A stretch of 59,355 nt of DNA from the NCBI GenBank assembly GCA_031280615.1, contig JAITGO010000015.1:1-59355 (forward strand), given 5' to 3'. The notes under the pieces are model-generated. The model did no database searches, was not told the origin of the DNA, and saw only the letters and a program-made list of their open reading frames with translations. This document shows, in pieces, positions 18,131-25,778 of the stretch; position 1 is the stretch's first letter; the number at the start of each line of letters is the position of its first letter. The translations under genes and the position numbers were made by a program. This DNA is from Desulfobulbus sp. GTDB lineage: Bacteria; Desulfobacterota; Desulfobulbia; Desulfobulbales; Desulfobulbaceae.

Positions 18131-19297
18131 TCAGCCGTATGTACGACGAAGTACGCGGGCCGCCTCGACAATGGCACACAGCTTGCGAAAGGCAATTCCC
18201 TCCACATTGACGGAGCGGCTGGCAAAGCAGCCAAATCCGCAATCGGTGTTGAGAAACAGTTGATCGGGTCGGTAATAGGCCAACGCCTGTTCAGCCTTGG
18301 CGACGATGGTCTCGACCGACTCCACCTCATCCGTTCGGGGATTGACCACCCCCAAGCCCAGTTCACGATCCGCCAGTACCCTGCCGACCACGTCGATGTC
18401 ACCGGCACGCGGGGTGGCGTATTCCAGAACGAACTGATCGATCCGCATCGGTGCCAAGGCGGGCAGCAATCTGGCATAATCGCCGGTCAGCAGCACCTCT
18501 TCCTGCTTGCTCCAATTGCCTCGGCAGATATGCACTCCGGTGCGAACGCCCCTGACTCCAACAGTGATGCGATTGATCAAATCAGCCGCAAATTCCAATT
18601 CCTTCCCCGCATCCCGGCGGGTTGCCAGCGTTGCTCACATAAAGGTGCGCCGGTCGCACTCCGCCGACATCACCACCTCGGTCAACACCGGTTCATCGAA
18701 TTGCACGAAATCGCAGCCGGCATCGCGAAGATCGGTCAATTCCTCGCGCAGCATCCTGACAATGTCATCGGCCATCTCGGTCGGCGAGCCATACGCCTGG
18801 CGGGTGAGTGCTCCCACCCACATCGACCGGGTCAGCAGATACGGGCCGGGTAGCGTGATTTTGACGGGTTTGCCGGTGAGAGTCCGCAGGAAACGATAGT
18901 CGCCCAGTGCGAGCGGCTCACGTCTGGACAACTTGCCCACGCAGGTAGGGTTTTTGATCGCCGATGCGGGCATGTCCATCGTTCTGAGCATTTCCTCAAA
19001 CTCGGCCTTGTCTTCGACATGGTCGAGCATCTCGGCCAGGGACATGAGCTGGGCCCCAGAAACCTTCTCGGCGATGAAGGCATAAAAGCTTTCGCGACGA
19101 TGCTCGCCATCGACCAGGATATCGAGCCCTGCCTGCTCCTGCAAGGTCACGGTCCGGCGAATTTCCTCTTCGGCAACCGCGTTGTACTCCTGCCGGGTTA
19201 TGGCCCCTTTTTGGTAGCCTCGCAAAACTTTGAGCATGGCTTTCGAGCGCGGCCATGAACCCACCTGGGTAGTGACGAAGGTGCCATGTTCGGCCAT
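18131..19297 (-). CDS. Cobalamin-independent methionine synthase-like protein with in-frame TGA (putative selenoprotein)
   Basis: A MetE C-terminal-domain type methyltransferase (COG0620-like) of 388 residues if TGA at 18637-18635 is read as selenocysteine (residue 221). The frame is the same on both sides: ECDRRTFM, TGA, then ATLATRRDAGKELEFAADL. The likely zinc ligands are intact after the TGA: HIC in GVHICRGNW, Glu in FVLEYATPRAG and Cys in NTDCGFG. DEPVLTE lies before it. As I recall, homologues have Cys at the TGA position (FMC). A hairpin fitting the bSECIS rules follows 18 bases after the TGA. Last gene of the selC-headed operon, 5 bases after the TusA-OsmC gene. Alternative: a nonsense-mutated gene. 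Confidence 0.75.
18606..18637 (-). promoter_or_regulatory. Putative bacterial SECIS element
   Basis: Minus strand after TGA (18637-18635): stem CCCGC (18621-18617), six-base loop CGGGAT (18616-18611), stem GCGGG (18610-18606). The distance from TGA to the apical loop is 18 bases and the second loop base is G. Both agree with the published bSECIS model (spacing roughly 16-37, G among the first two loop bases, short upper stem). The stem is only 5 bp. Confidence 0.6.
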
Positions 19298-19302
19298 ATT
19301 CT

Positions 19303-20040
19303 TTACACCAAAACAAATTTCATGTGGAAATCAACCGCCTTGGCCAGGGTCGCCGCCAAGGGCGAGCGTTCGACCGTACGCCCCCATGCGGCCTTGACCC
19401 TGTCCTCATCGTCAAAGGTCGAGGCAAAGCATTTCAATTCGATCCGCTGGATCGATGGATCGCCCGTCTCCATTCCCAGGTGAACCAGAACGTTGTGGAG
19501 CGATCCGCTTAATGAAATCTCAATGTCATCGACTTCCAATCCTTCGCGCGCGCATTCGGTGGCAAAAGCCGTGGTCAACGATCCGGCAAGCGCCCCCAAA
19601 AGATATTCAAGCGCGCAAGGATGTTCGTCCCGCTCCTCGAAGCTTGTCGGCTGCCCGACCTCAATGGAGAAATTTCGGGCGTAGATCGTCGATTTGAGAT
19701 GTCCGGTCGATCGTGCCCGCAGGCGCCATTCATAGGCTTTTGCTTCGGCCTTGTCCTGTGCCAGGGCTTCGGCTTCGGCCTGCACTCCATGACCCCTTCT
19801 CATGAAATAGCGCATGCAGCCGTCACCCGAGGCCTTCCCCACGTAGGCATGGCCCGCCATTCGGCACCAGGGCGGCAGGTCCTCGGCCACGGTGGGTTCC
19901 CGGCTGCGCATTTCCAAAATGCCGTCTATCGGCGTCTTGAGCATGTGTTCCCGAATCAGGAGGATAAGGCCGGAACCGCAGTCCAGGTCACCGCCATCGA
20001 AAACCGTATCCGGAGTCATCGTTGTGGCATCGAATTCCAT
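19303..20040 (-). CDS. TusA-like / OsmC-like fusion protein
   Basis: A 245-residue fusion. Residues 1-75 form a TusA/SirA-like domain (FDGGDLDCGSGLILLIREH, ending LPPWCRMAGHAYVG) in which the usual CPxP motif is CGSG. Residues about 110-245 form an OsmC-like domain (TSFEERDEHPCALEYLLGAL, then GSLTTAFATECAREG) with the first conserved Cys; the second OsmC cysteine is replaced (VERSPLAATL). OsmC proteins reduce peroxides, TusA proteins carry persulfide sulfur; a thiol or selenol transfer role is inference. Located 26 bases after dsrE-like and 5 bases before the MetE-like gene. ATG at 20040 matches the TusA start. Confidence 0.8.
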   Translation of the reverse strand: MEFDATTMTPDTVFDGGDLDCGSGLILLIREHMLKTPIDGILEMRSREPTVAEDLPPWCRMAGHAYVGKASGDGCMRYFMRRGHGVQAEAEALAQDKAEAKAYEWRLRARSTGHLKSTIYARNFSIEVGQPTSFEERDEHPCALEYLLGALAGSLTTAFATECAREGLEVDDIEISLSGSLHNVLVHLGMETGDPSIQRIELKCFASTFDDEDRVKAAWGRTVERSPLAATLAKAVDFHMKFVLV

Positions 20041-20066
20041 TCGCCGAAAAGCTCCCGCAAAGTTGA

Positions 20067-20432
20067 TCAATAGGCGACAGCCGGAGAGCCGTTCCCCAGC
20101 CATTCCACCAGAGCGGCGCCACCGGCCGGCGTTGCCCCGTAAATGAGATCGGCCTCGGCGATGTTTCTCTTTTTCATGCAGGGGGTGCATACATAAATCT
20201 TGCCGCCGGCCTTGATGAATTTTTCGATCAGGTCTTTCAGGGGAGCGAAGGGGGCGCCTTCGTCGATTTTGGCTATGGTCTCGGCAACGGCGCAATGGAC
20301 GCCATCCGAACTGAGAAAAACCATCGTCTCTTTTTCGCTGCCCTGGGCGGCATTGGCGACGACAAAGCCGAGGGTCGCCTTGTCCGGGTCGGTCATGCAG
20401 TGGGTGATCGTAACGCAGAAGGTATTTGCCAT
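20067..20432 (-). CDS. DsrE family protein
   Basis: A 121-residue cytoplasmic DsrE/DsrF-fold protein, of the kind that carries sulfur in persulfide relays. It has hydrophobic strand TMVFLSSDGVHCAV and the CxxC-like segment IYVCTPCMKKRNI, the likely reactive cysteine site. It starts 3 bases after the preceding TusA-like gene. TusA plus DsrE domains in this order make up YedF, a protein linked to selenium metabolism; here they are two separate genes. The terminal TGA is taken as a real stop because reading through it overlaps the next gene without family similarity. Confidence 0.85.
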   Translation of the reverse strand: MANTFCVTITHCMTDPDKATLGFVVANAAQGSEKETMVFLSSDGVHCAVAETIAKIDEGAPFAPLKDLIEKFIKAGGKIYVCTPCMKKRNIAEADLIYGATPAGGAALVEWLGNGSPAVAY

Positions 20433-20435
20433 GGA

Positions 20436-20720
20436 TTATCTCGCTATTATTTCGGGTTTGATAGTGATGAGATAGTAGGGATGCCGGATTGCGGTGAGTT
20501 GGTTTTTGGTCATTCTGCACCAGGCCGGAAGTTCAACCGGCGCACCGGGATCTCTGGAGATGACCAGAATTCGGTGTCCCGGTTGCTGATCGCGAATGTA
20601 GAGATAGAGATTGACGATCACCCGGCCGCAGGTTTCGTCGCCGCCATCGAACTCATCGTCAAATTCCCAGTCAGGCCGTTCGGGTGACCGACCGACAAGC
20701 ACATGTTCGTTTGCTGGCAT
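20436..20720 (-). CDS. TusA/SirA-like small protein
   Basis: A 94-residue protein related to the N-terminal domain of the TusA-OsmC gene downstream: both share FDGGD, a CG motif (TCGRVIV), and LPAWCRM near the end. It lacks the CPxP of true TusA sulfurtransferases. Together with the adjacent DsrE gene it resembles a split YedF. The ATG at 20720 has only a weak ribosome site, and it lies 77 bases after the end of selC. A second frame reading upstream through the tRNA is not credible. Confidence 0.75.
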   Translation of the reverse strand: MPANEHVLVGRSPERPDWEFDDEFDGGDETCGRVIVNLYLYIRDQQPGHRILVISRDPGAPVELPAWCRMTKNQLTAIRHPYYLITIKPEIIAR

Positions 20721-20797
20721 TGGACCGTACTCGTTCTCGTCTCGTGCTTGTCCAGGTGTTTGCGTAGCGAAAAACTGGCAACACAAAGGCGCGCGAT

Positions 20798-20895
20798 TGG
20801 AGACTGGTTTTGGAATCGAACCAAGCGGCCTCCCTTTCCAGAGGAGGCCCAACGGGGTTGAAGCCCGCGGCCAGCACCAGCTAACTCAACCAGTC
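20798..20895 (-). tRNA. selC: tRNA-Sec (UCA)
   Basis: All hallmarks of a bacterial tRNA-Sec are present. The acceptor stem has 8 bp (GACTGGTT, 20895-20888, with AACCAGTC, 20809-20802). The D stem has 6 bp (GTTAGC/GCTGGC) with a four-base loop TGGT. The anticodon loop is CTTCAAC, so the anticodon is TCA. The long variable arm has a 7-bp stem (GGCCTCC/GGAGGCC). The T loop is TTCGATT. CCA is encoded at 20800-20798. The T stem has 4 clear pairs. It is the first gene behind the promoter at 20967-20995 and heads the TusA/DsrE/OsmC/MetE genes. Confidence 0.95.
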
Positions 20896-20966
20896 TGCTC
20901 TCAAGCGTTTACCGATAAATGCAGTCTGTTTATAGGTTTTTTCTATTCAGATGATAAGATGTGCCG

Positions 20967-20995
20967 ATGATATCGTGTGGGGCATTTTTTGACAA
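20967..20995 (-). promoter_or_regulatory. Promoter of selC and downstream operon
   Basis: Minus strand: -35 TTGTCA (20995-20990), a 17-base spacer and -10 TATCAT (20972-20967). Transcription would start near 20960, about 65 bases before the tRNA. No terminator is seen between selC and the TusA-like gene, so co-transcription is likely. Confidence 0.7.
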
Positions 20996-21062
20996 GATGC
21001 TTTTTGGCCCCAATTTATGTGCGATGTTGCGAGGAAGGATGAGGTTGTTCACAAGAGAGGGC

Positions 21063-21103
21063 AAAAAAAAGCTCCGGATGGCGACCATCCGGAGCTTTTT
21101 TTT
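21063..21103. terminator. Bidirectional intrinsic terminator
   Basis: Perfect 11-bp stem GCTCCGGATGG (21071-21081) and CCATCCGGAGC (21085-21095), loop CGA, eight A before and eight T after. It ends purM transcription on the minus strand and insulates the selC promoter. Confidence 0.95.
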
Positions 21104-21124
21104 GTTTGCAGCAGAAGGCGGGAA

Positions 21125-22183
21125 TCAGCAGATGCCGTCGATGATGACCTGGCCGCCGTTGTTGGCCTGGGCCGGTTTGATTTCGCCGATGAGATAGGGT
21201 TGTTCGCCGTGGGCGGCAAACTGGTGCAGCATGTCTTCGACATTGCTGTCCGGGACCACGGCCATCATGCCGATGCCCATGTTGAAGGTCCGGTACATTT
21301 CGTCGGCCGCGATGCCGCCTTTTTCCTGTACATAGGTGAAGCAGGGCGGGATAGGCCAGGAGCCGGAATGGATATGGGCGGAGCAGCCGGCGGGCAGGAT
21401 GCGGGGGATGTTGTCGATGAAACCGCCGCCGGTGATGTGGACCAGGCCGTGAATCCGGTGGCGGCGCAGGATGCTGACCACGCTGTCCACGTAGATGCGG
21501 GTGGGCTTGAGCAACTCCTCGCCCAGGGTGCAGCCGAATTCCTCGATGAAATCGTCGACCTTTTTGCCCAATTCCTCGAAGAAGATTTTGCGGACCAGGG
21601 AATAGCCGTTGGAATGGAAACCCGAGGAGGCCAGGCCGATGATTCGGTCGCCGACCCGGATGTCGCTGCCGTCGACCAGGGCGTTGCGGTCGCCGATGCC
21701 GACCACGAACCCAGCCAGGTCATAGTCGCCAGGTTGATACAGGCCGGGCATCTCCGCCGTTTCGCCGCCGATCAGGGAGCAATGCGCCTGCTTGCAGCCC
21801 TCGGCAATGCCGCGAACCACATCGGTGGCCACATCGAGGTCCAGGGCGCTGCTGGCAAAATAATCGAGGAAGAATAGCGGCTTGGATCCGCTGACCACCA
21901 CGTCGTTAACGCACATCGCCACCAGGTCGATGCCGATGGTGTCGTGCTTGTTGCACATCTTGGCCACCGTCAGCTTAGTGCCCACGCCATCGGTGGAGGC
22001 GACCAGAACCGGATTCTGTAAATCTTCGTTGCCGATGGCAAACAGTCCGGAAAAACCGCCGATGTCCGAGATCACGCCGCGCCGGTGGGTTCCGGCAACG
22101 ATGTCCTTGATCCGGGAAACGAAGAGGTTGCCTTTGTCGATGTCGACGCCGGCTTCGCTGTACTTTGAAGATGATTGGGTCAT
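21125..22183 (-). CDS. purM: Phosphoribosylformylglycinamidine cyclo-ligase (AIR synthetase)
   Basis: Purine synthesis enzyme that closes the imidazole ring in an ATP-dependent step. The 352 residues match the family from YSEAGVDIDKGNLFV through VASTDGVGTKLTVA, MCVNDVVVSGSKPLFFLDYF, LIGGETAEMPGLY and HITGGGFIDNIPRILP. The frame is open far upstream, but the start at 22183 matches the conserved N-terminus. No other pur gene is adjacent. A strong bidirectional terminator follows directly. Confidence 0.97.
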   Translation of the reverse strand: MTQSSSKYSEAGVDIDKGNLFVSRIKDIVAGTHRRGVISDIGGFSGLFAIGNEDLQNPVLVASTDGVGTKLTVAKMCNKHDTIGIDLVAMCVNDVVVSGSKPLFFLDYFASSALDLDVATDVVRGIAEGCKQAHCSLIGGETAEMPGLYQPGDYDLAGFVVGIGDRNALVDGSDIRVGDRIIGLASSGFHSNGYSLVRKIFFEELGKKVDDFIEEFGCTLGEELLKPTRIYVDSVVSILRRHRIHGLVHITGGGFIDNIPRILPAGCSAHIHSGSWPIPPCFTYVQEKGGIAADEMYRTFNMGIGMMAVVPDSNVEDMLHQFAAHGEQPYLIGEIKPAQANNGGQVIIDGIC

Positions 22184-22354
22184 GGAGAGTCGTAGTGGGG
22201 TTGCCGCCAGCGTCGAATCCGCCGTGGAATCGACAACTGTCGCAAGATATCTACAGGTTGGATACTGCACGGCAAGGTACTTTTTTTGACCGGCCGTTGT
22301 CAACAGCTTTGTGGTCTGTTGCACCGCCAGCCGCTTTCTGGTAAAGCAGCGTCC

Positions 22355-22555
22355 ATGAAACTCCTTATAACATTGATTGGGCTGGTGCTCGTTCTCGAAG
22401 GACTGCCGTATGTCGCTGCGCCGGAATCCATGCAGCGTTGGCTGCGCCAGATTGCGGCCATGCCGCCCCATCTTTTGCGCCGGATAGGCCTGGTCGCCAT
22501 GGTTCTGGGGTTTTTCCTGTGCGCCCTGGCGCAAAAAACAGGCTTCTTCGACTAG
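22355..22555 (+). CDS. DUF2065 (YjeT-like) small membrane protein
   Basis: A 66-residue protein with two hydrophobic segments: MKLLITLIGLVLVLEGLPY at the N-terminus and RIGLVAMVLGFFLCALAQ at the C-terminus, joined by PESMQRWLRQIAAMPPHLL. This is the layout of the DUF2065/YjeT family, whose function is unknown. It is divergent from purM and followed by corA. The ATG at 22355 was chosen because the N-terminal hydrophobic segment begins there. Confidence 0.75.
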   Translation: MKLLITLIGLVLVLEGLPYVAAPESMQRWLRQIAAMPPHLLRRIGLVAMVLGFFLCALAQKTGFFD

Positions 22556-22617
22556 ATCGTCTCCGCGCGTCCGGCCCGTGCCGAAGGAGGTGACGCCTGC
22601 CTGCCCCCTTTTCCCGA

Positions 22618-22647
22618 TTGACTTTTCCGGTTGGCGTTCAGTACAAT
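22618..22647 (+). promoter_or_regulatory. Putative sigma-70 promoter for corA
   Basis: TTGACT (22618-22623), an 18-base spacer and TACAAT (22642-22647), giving a leader of about 110 bases before corA. Confidence 0.55.
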
Positions 22648-22766
22648 TATCTCCCTTTATGTGCGAGAAGAAGCGGAGCCTTCTTCCGCCGGGACCAGAC
22701 AGGGCCGTTGACCGACGGCCCCTTGACGCGCTGCCCATACCCATTCACCCGATCCGGAACGCCGCC

Positions 22767-23699
22767 ATGGTCAACTATTTTTATTTAGACAACAAAATGG
22801 TCAAGATGGAAAGCGGCAACGGTTCCGTCAGCCCCAACATCTTCTGGATCGATCTGATCAATCCTTCCGAGGATGAAATTCGGCAGGTGGAGAAGGATTT
22901 CCGGGTGGAACTCTTCACCAAGCAGGAGAGCGAGGAGATCGAGTCCAGTTCGAAATACGTCGAGACCGAGGATGAGATCGGCATCAACCTCAATTTTCTC
23001 GTTCCCGAAAGCAACACCTTCACCAATGTGCCGGTCTCGTTCATCCTCAAGGACAAGATCCTGTTCACTCAGCGTTCCCACGAATTCCGTTCGTTTACCG
23101 AAACCTACCGCAAGCTGCGCGCGATCAAGCCGGTGGACGGCGAGGACATCTTCCTCACCATCCTTGAAACCCGGATCGACTCCGACGCCGACCTCATCGA
23201 AACCATCACCGACCGGATTTCCGAGATCACCAAGCAGATGATCGGCGACAAGGACCCGGACCGCGACCTGCTGCTCAAAATCACCTCCCTGCAGGAATCG
23301 ACCATTGCCATTCGCGAAAATATCGTGGAAAAACAGCGCATCATCTCTTCGATGCTCAAGAGCAAGATGTTCCCCAAGGAAGACCACGAGAACATGCGGA
23401 TCATGATCAAGGACGTGGGCTCGCTGCTGGACCACACCTCGTTCAATTTCGAGCGGCTCGAGTTTCTCCAGAACACCTTCCTCGGCCTGGTCGACATGGA
23501 GCAGAACCGGGTGATCAAGATTTTCACCGTGGTCACCGTGATTTTCATGCCGCCCACCCTCATCGCCAGCGCCTATGGCATGAACTTCAAGTACATGCCC
23601 GAGCTGGACGAAATGTGGGGCTATCCCTTTGCCGTGCTGTTGATGATCCTGTCCTCGGCCATGACCCTGCTGTTTTTCCGGCGCAAAAAATGGCTCTGA
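22767..23699 (+). CDS. corA: CorA family divalent metal transporter
   Basis: A 310-residue CorA-type channel for Mg2+ (or Co2+/Ni2+/Zn2+) of the inner membrane. The N-terminal cytoplasmic domain and long stalk helix (about 1-250) precede two C-terminal membrane helices. The first ends with the signature GMN (SAYGMNFKYMPELDEMWGYP), and the short basic tail RRKKWL follows the second. It starts 211 bases after the DUF2065 gene; the frame is open upstream but the first conserved residues are NYFYLDNK. Confidence 0.92.
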   Translation: MVNYFYLDNKMVKMESGNGSVSPNIFWIDLINPSEDEIRQVEKDFRVELFTKQESEEIESSSKYVETEDEIGINLNFLVPESNTFTNVPVSFILKDKILFTQRSHEFRSFTETYRKLRAIKPVDGEDIFLTILETRIDSDADLIETITDRISEITKQMIGDKDPDRDLLLKITSLQESTIAIRENIVEKQRIISSMLKSKMFPKEDHENMRIMIKDVGSLLDHTSFNFERLEFLQNTFLGLVDMEQNRVIKIFTVVTVIFMPPTLIASAYGMNFKYMPELDEMWGYPFAVLLMILSSAMTLLFFRRKKWL

Positions 23700-23758
23700 C
23701 ATCCTGACGACGCCGGGCGTCACCGGATCGCCCGCACCGTCCTTTCGGGGGAAACCAG

Positions 23759-24844
23759 ATGAAGGCATTGTATGTCGTTCTGATTGCCGGCGCGATCGGC
23801 TGGCTGTTGCTGCAGACCTTCCAACCGTCGCCGCGCGATCCCCGGGCGGTGTCCCGGCCGATCGAGGCCAGGGGCGATCTGGCCGCCGACGAGAAAAACA
23901 CCATCGAAATCTTCCGAAGTGCCGCGCCCTCGGTGGTGTACATCACCAGCATCGCGGTCCGCCGCAATCTCTTCAGCCTGAATGTCTACGAGATTCCCCA
24001 AGGAACGGGTTCGGGCTTCATCTGGGACCAACAGGGGCGGATCGTGACCAATTACCACGTCATTTCCGATGCCAGCCGGCTGGAGGTGACCTTGGCCGAT
24101 CATTCCACCTGGAAGGCGGTGTTGGTGGGGACCGCCCCGGATCGCGACCTGGCGGTGGTACAGATCAACGCCCCGGCCGACAAGCTGCGGCCCATCGCTA
24201 TCGGCGAATCCAAAAATCTGCTGGTGGGGCAGAAGGTCTTTGCCATCGGCAATCCCTTCGGCCTGGACCAAACCCTGACCACCGGCATCGTCAGCGCCCT
24301 CGGCCGGGAGATCACCGCCGCCACCGGCCGGACCATCCACGATGTCATCCAAACCGACGCGGCCATCAATCCGGGCAATTCCGGCGGACCGCTGTTGGAC
24401 AGCGCCGGTCGGCTGATCGGGGTCAACACCGCCATTTACAGTCCGTCGGGGGGCAGTTCGGGGATCGGCTTCGCGGTGCCGTCGAGCGAGGTCAACCGGG
24501 TGGTGCCGCAGATCATTGCCAAGGGCAAATTGATCCGGCCCGGCCTGGGCATTGCCCTGGCCAACCGGAGGTTGACCGAGGAACTGGGACTGGACGGGGT
24601 GATGATCCTCAAGGTACTCCCCGGCTCGACTGCGGAAAAGGCGGGGCTGCGGGGAGCATCCCAAGTGCGGGACGGCTTGGTGCTGGGCGACATCATCCTG
24701 GCGGTCAACGGTAAACCGGTCAAGGATTACGATACCCTGCGCGACGAGTTGGAACGCTACGAGGTGGGGCAGAACGTCACCCTGACCCTGATGCGCGATT
24801 CGACCGCGGTCGAGGTCAAGGTGCCGCTCGAGGCGATGAACTGA
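23759..24844 (+). CDS. HtrA/DegP-like serine protease with one PDZ domain
   Basis: Periplasmic quality-control protease of 361 residues. An uncleaved hydrophobic segment at residues 4-20 likely anchors it to the inner membrane, as in DegS. The trypsin-like domain carries the full triad: His100 (VTNYHVIS), Asp130 (DRDLAVVQI) and Ser208 (GNSGGPL). One PDZ domain follows (about 255-355, with ILKVLPGSTAEKAGLRGA). It has one PDZ domain, not the two of DegP/DegQ, so DegS-like is the closest architecture. Located 59 bases after corA. Confidence 0.9.
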   Translation: MKALYVVLIAGAIGWLLLQTFQPSPRDPRAVSRPIEARGDLAADEKNTIEIFRSAAPSVVYITSIAVRRNLFSLNVYEIPQGTGSGFIWDQQGRIVTNYHVISDASRLEVTLADHSTWKAVLVGTAPDRDLAVVQINAPADKLRPIAIGESKNLLVGQKVFAIGNPFGLDQTLTTGIVSALGREITAATGRTIHDVIQTDAAINPGNSGGPLLDSAGRLIGVNTAIYSPSGGSSGIGFAVPSSEVNRVVPQIIAKGKLIRPGLGIALANRRLTEELGLDGVMILKVLPGSTAEKAGLRGASQVRDGLVLGDIILAVNGKPVKDYDTLRDELERYEVGQNVTLTLMRDSTAVEVKVPLEAMN

Positions 24845-24866
24845 AAGGAGCGACTTGCCGGCGCGG

Positions 24867-25547
24867 TCAGACCAGCAGGGACGTTTTTTTCTTCCGACCG
24901 TTGCCGCCCAGGCGGCCGATCGCCCAGCCCAGCAGCAGGACGAGGGCGCCGGTGAAGAACCAGCTGATCGACCGGTTTTTCCTCAGCACCGTGCATTCGA
25001 TCTGGGCCTCGGTCAACTGTTGGCGCAGATCCTCGATCTGTTTCTGCGCCTCGGTCAAATTGTTCTTGGCGTGGATGCCGCTGGCCGGGTCGGCGACCAG
25101 GGTCTGGTACTTATCGGCCAGGGTGCTGCGATCGGTGGTGCAGGCCGCCAGATCCTTGCGCAGCCGTTCGTTTTCGGTGGCAATGTCCCGGAAGCGCCCC
25201 ATGGGATCGGTCACGGTCCCGTCCGGTCCCAGTCCCGGTTTGATGTTGGCCACCGGGATCAAGGGCGAACTGCCGAGAAAGCGGCTGCGCACCCAGCCCT
25301 CGATCCCGTCCTGCATCCGTACACGCGCCCATTCCTTGCCTCCCTGCACCAATTCCACGGCCGTTCCCATGGGAACCGTGGCGACAATCCGGGCGCCGTC
25401 GCCTGGGCTCTTGCGCATCAGCACTTCCAGGCTCGGCTTGATATAAAGAATTTCCGCGCAAGCCGGTACGGCGAGCCAGCCGACGAGCAGCAGGGGGAGC
25501 AACGCGGCGCCTTTCCAACAGTATATGGAAAACAAGGGACTTTTCAT
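24867..25547 (-). CDS. SH3-domain and membrane-anchor protein (TIGR04211-like)
   Basis: A 226-residue secreted protein: signal peptide (LLPLLLVGWLAVPACA), a bacterial SH3 domain (ILYIKPSLEVLMRKSPGDG to GWVRSRFL), a coiled coil (about 118-185, DIATENERLRKDLAACT) and a C-terminal membrane helix (FFTGALVLLLGWAIG) with a basic tail. The order matches the family often named SH3 and anchor domain protein (YgiM-like). The function is unknown. It is convergent with the HtrA-like gene and has the structured element at 25591-25672 upstream. Confidence 0.85.
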   Translation of the reverse strand: MKSPLFSIYCWKGAALLPLLLVGWLAVPACAEILYIKPSLEVLMRKSPGDGARIVATVPMGTAVELVQGGKEWARVRMQDGIEGWVRSRFLGSSPLIPVANIKPGLGPDGTVTDPMGRFRDIATENERLRKDLAACTTDRSTLADKYQTLVADPASGIHAKNNLTEAQKQIEDLRQQLTEAQIECTVLRKNRSISWFFTGALVLLLGWAIGRLGGNGRKKKTSLLV

Positions 25548-25590
25548 TGAATCTTCCCCGGAGGGATGAACGAGAAGGCGATCGAGAAAT

Positions 25591-25672
25591 AGGAGCTTGT
25601 CCGTGCAAGTACCAGGATATCTATCCCGTGTCGGTTATCCGGCATGGGATGCACGTGTCTTTGCAAGCTCCT
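25591..25672 (-). promoter_or_regulatory. Unexplained structured intergenic element
   Basis: Three nested inverted repeats: AGGAGCTTG (25591-25599) with CAAGCTCCT (25664-25672); CGTGCA (25602-25607) with TGCACG (25650-25655); TCCCGTG (25624-25630) with CATGGGA (25643-25649), continuing to CGG/CCG. An unpaired stretch lies at 25608-25623. On the minus strand it would be in the leader of the SH3-protein gene, 44 bases before its start. It matches no riboswitch that I recognise, and strand is inferred from position. Confidence 0.45.
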
Positions 25673-25724
25673 TGCCGGAATTGGCCGGCAGTAAAAAAAC
25701 ACTGGGCGGCACCCTACCACGAAA

Positions 25725-25739
25725 TGGCAGGGCCTGCCA
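25725..25739 (-). terminator. Weak hairpin after the CNNM gene
   Basis: TGGCAG/CTGCCA with a three-base loop; on the minus strand it is followed by TTTCG. The stem is short and the T-run poor, so termination efficiency is uncertain. Confidence 0.35.
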
Positions 25740-25778
25740 GTTCCGCCTGAGCCGTGCCGCGCCCTTTTTTCGCAAAGT

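Noticed and set aside
18596..18637. MetE-like gene as a plain pseudogene with a nonsense mutation
   Set aside because: Frame, motifs and codon use continue across the TGA, the hairpin fits bSECIS, and tRNA-Sec and selA are present. It remains the main alternative.
20067..20069. TGA at the end of the DsrE gene as a second Sec codon
   Set aside because: The frame beyond it runs into the next gene without similarity, and family length fits the stop.
25591..25672. c-di-GMP (GEMM) riboswitch
   Set aside because: The paired hairpins and the conserved GEMM sequences are absent.
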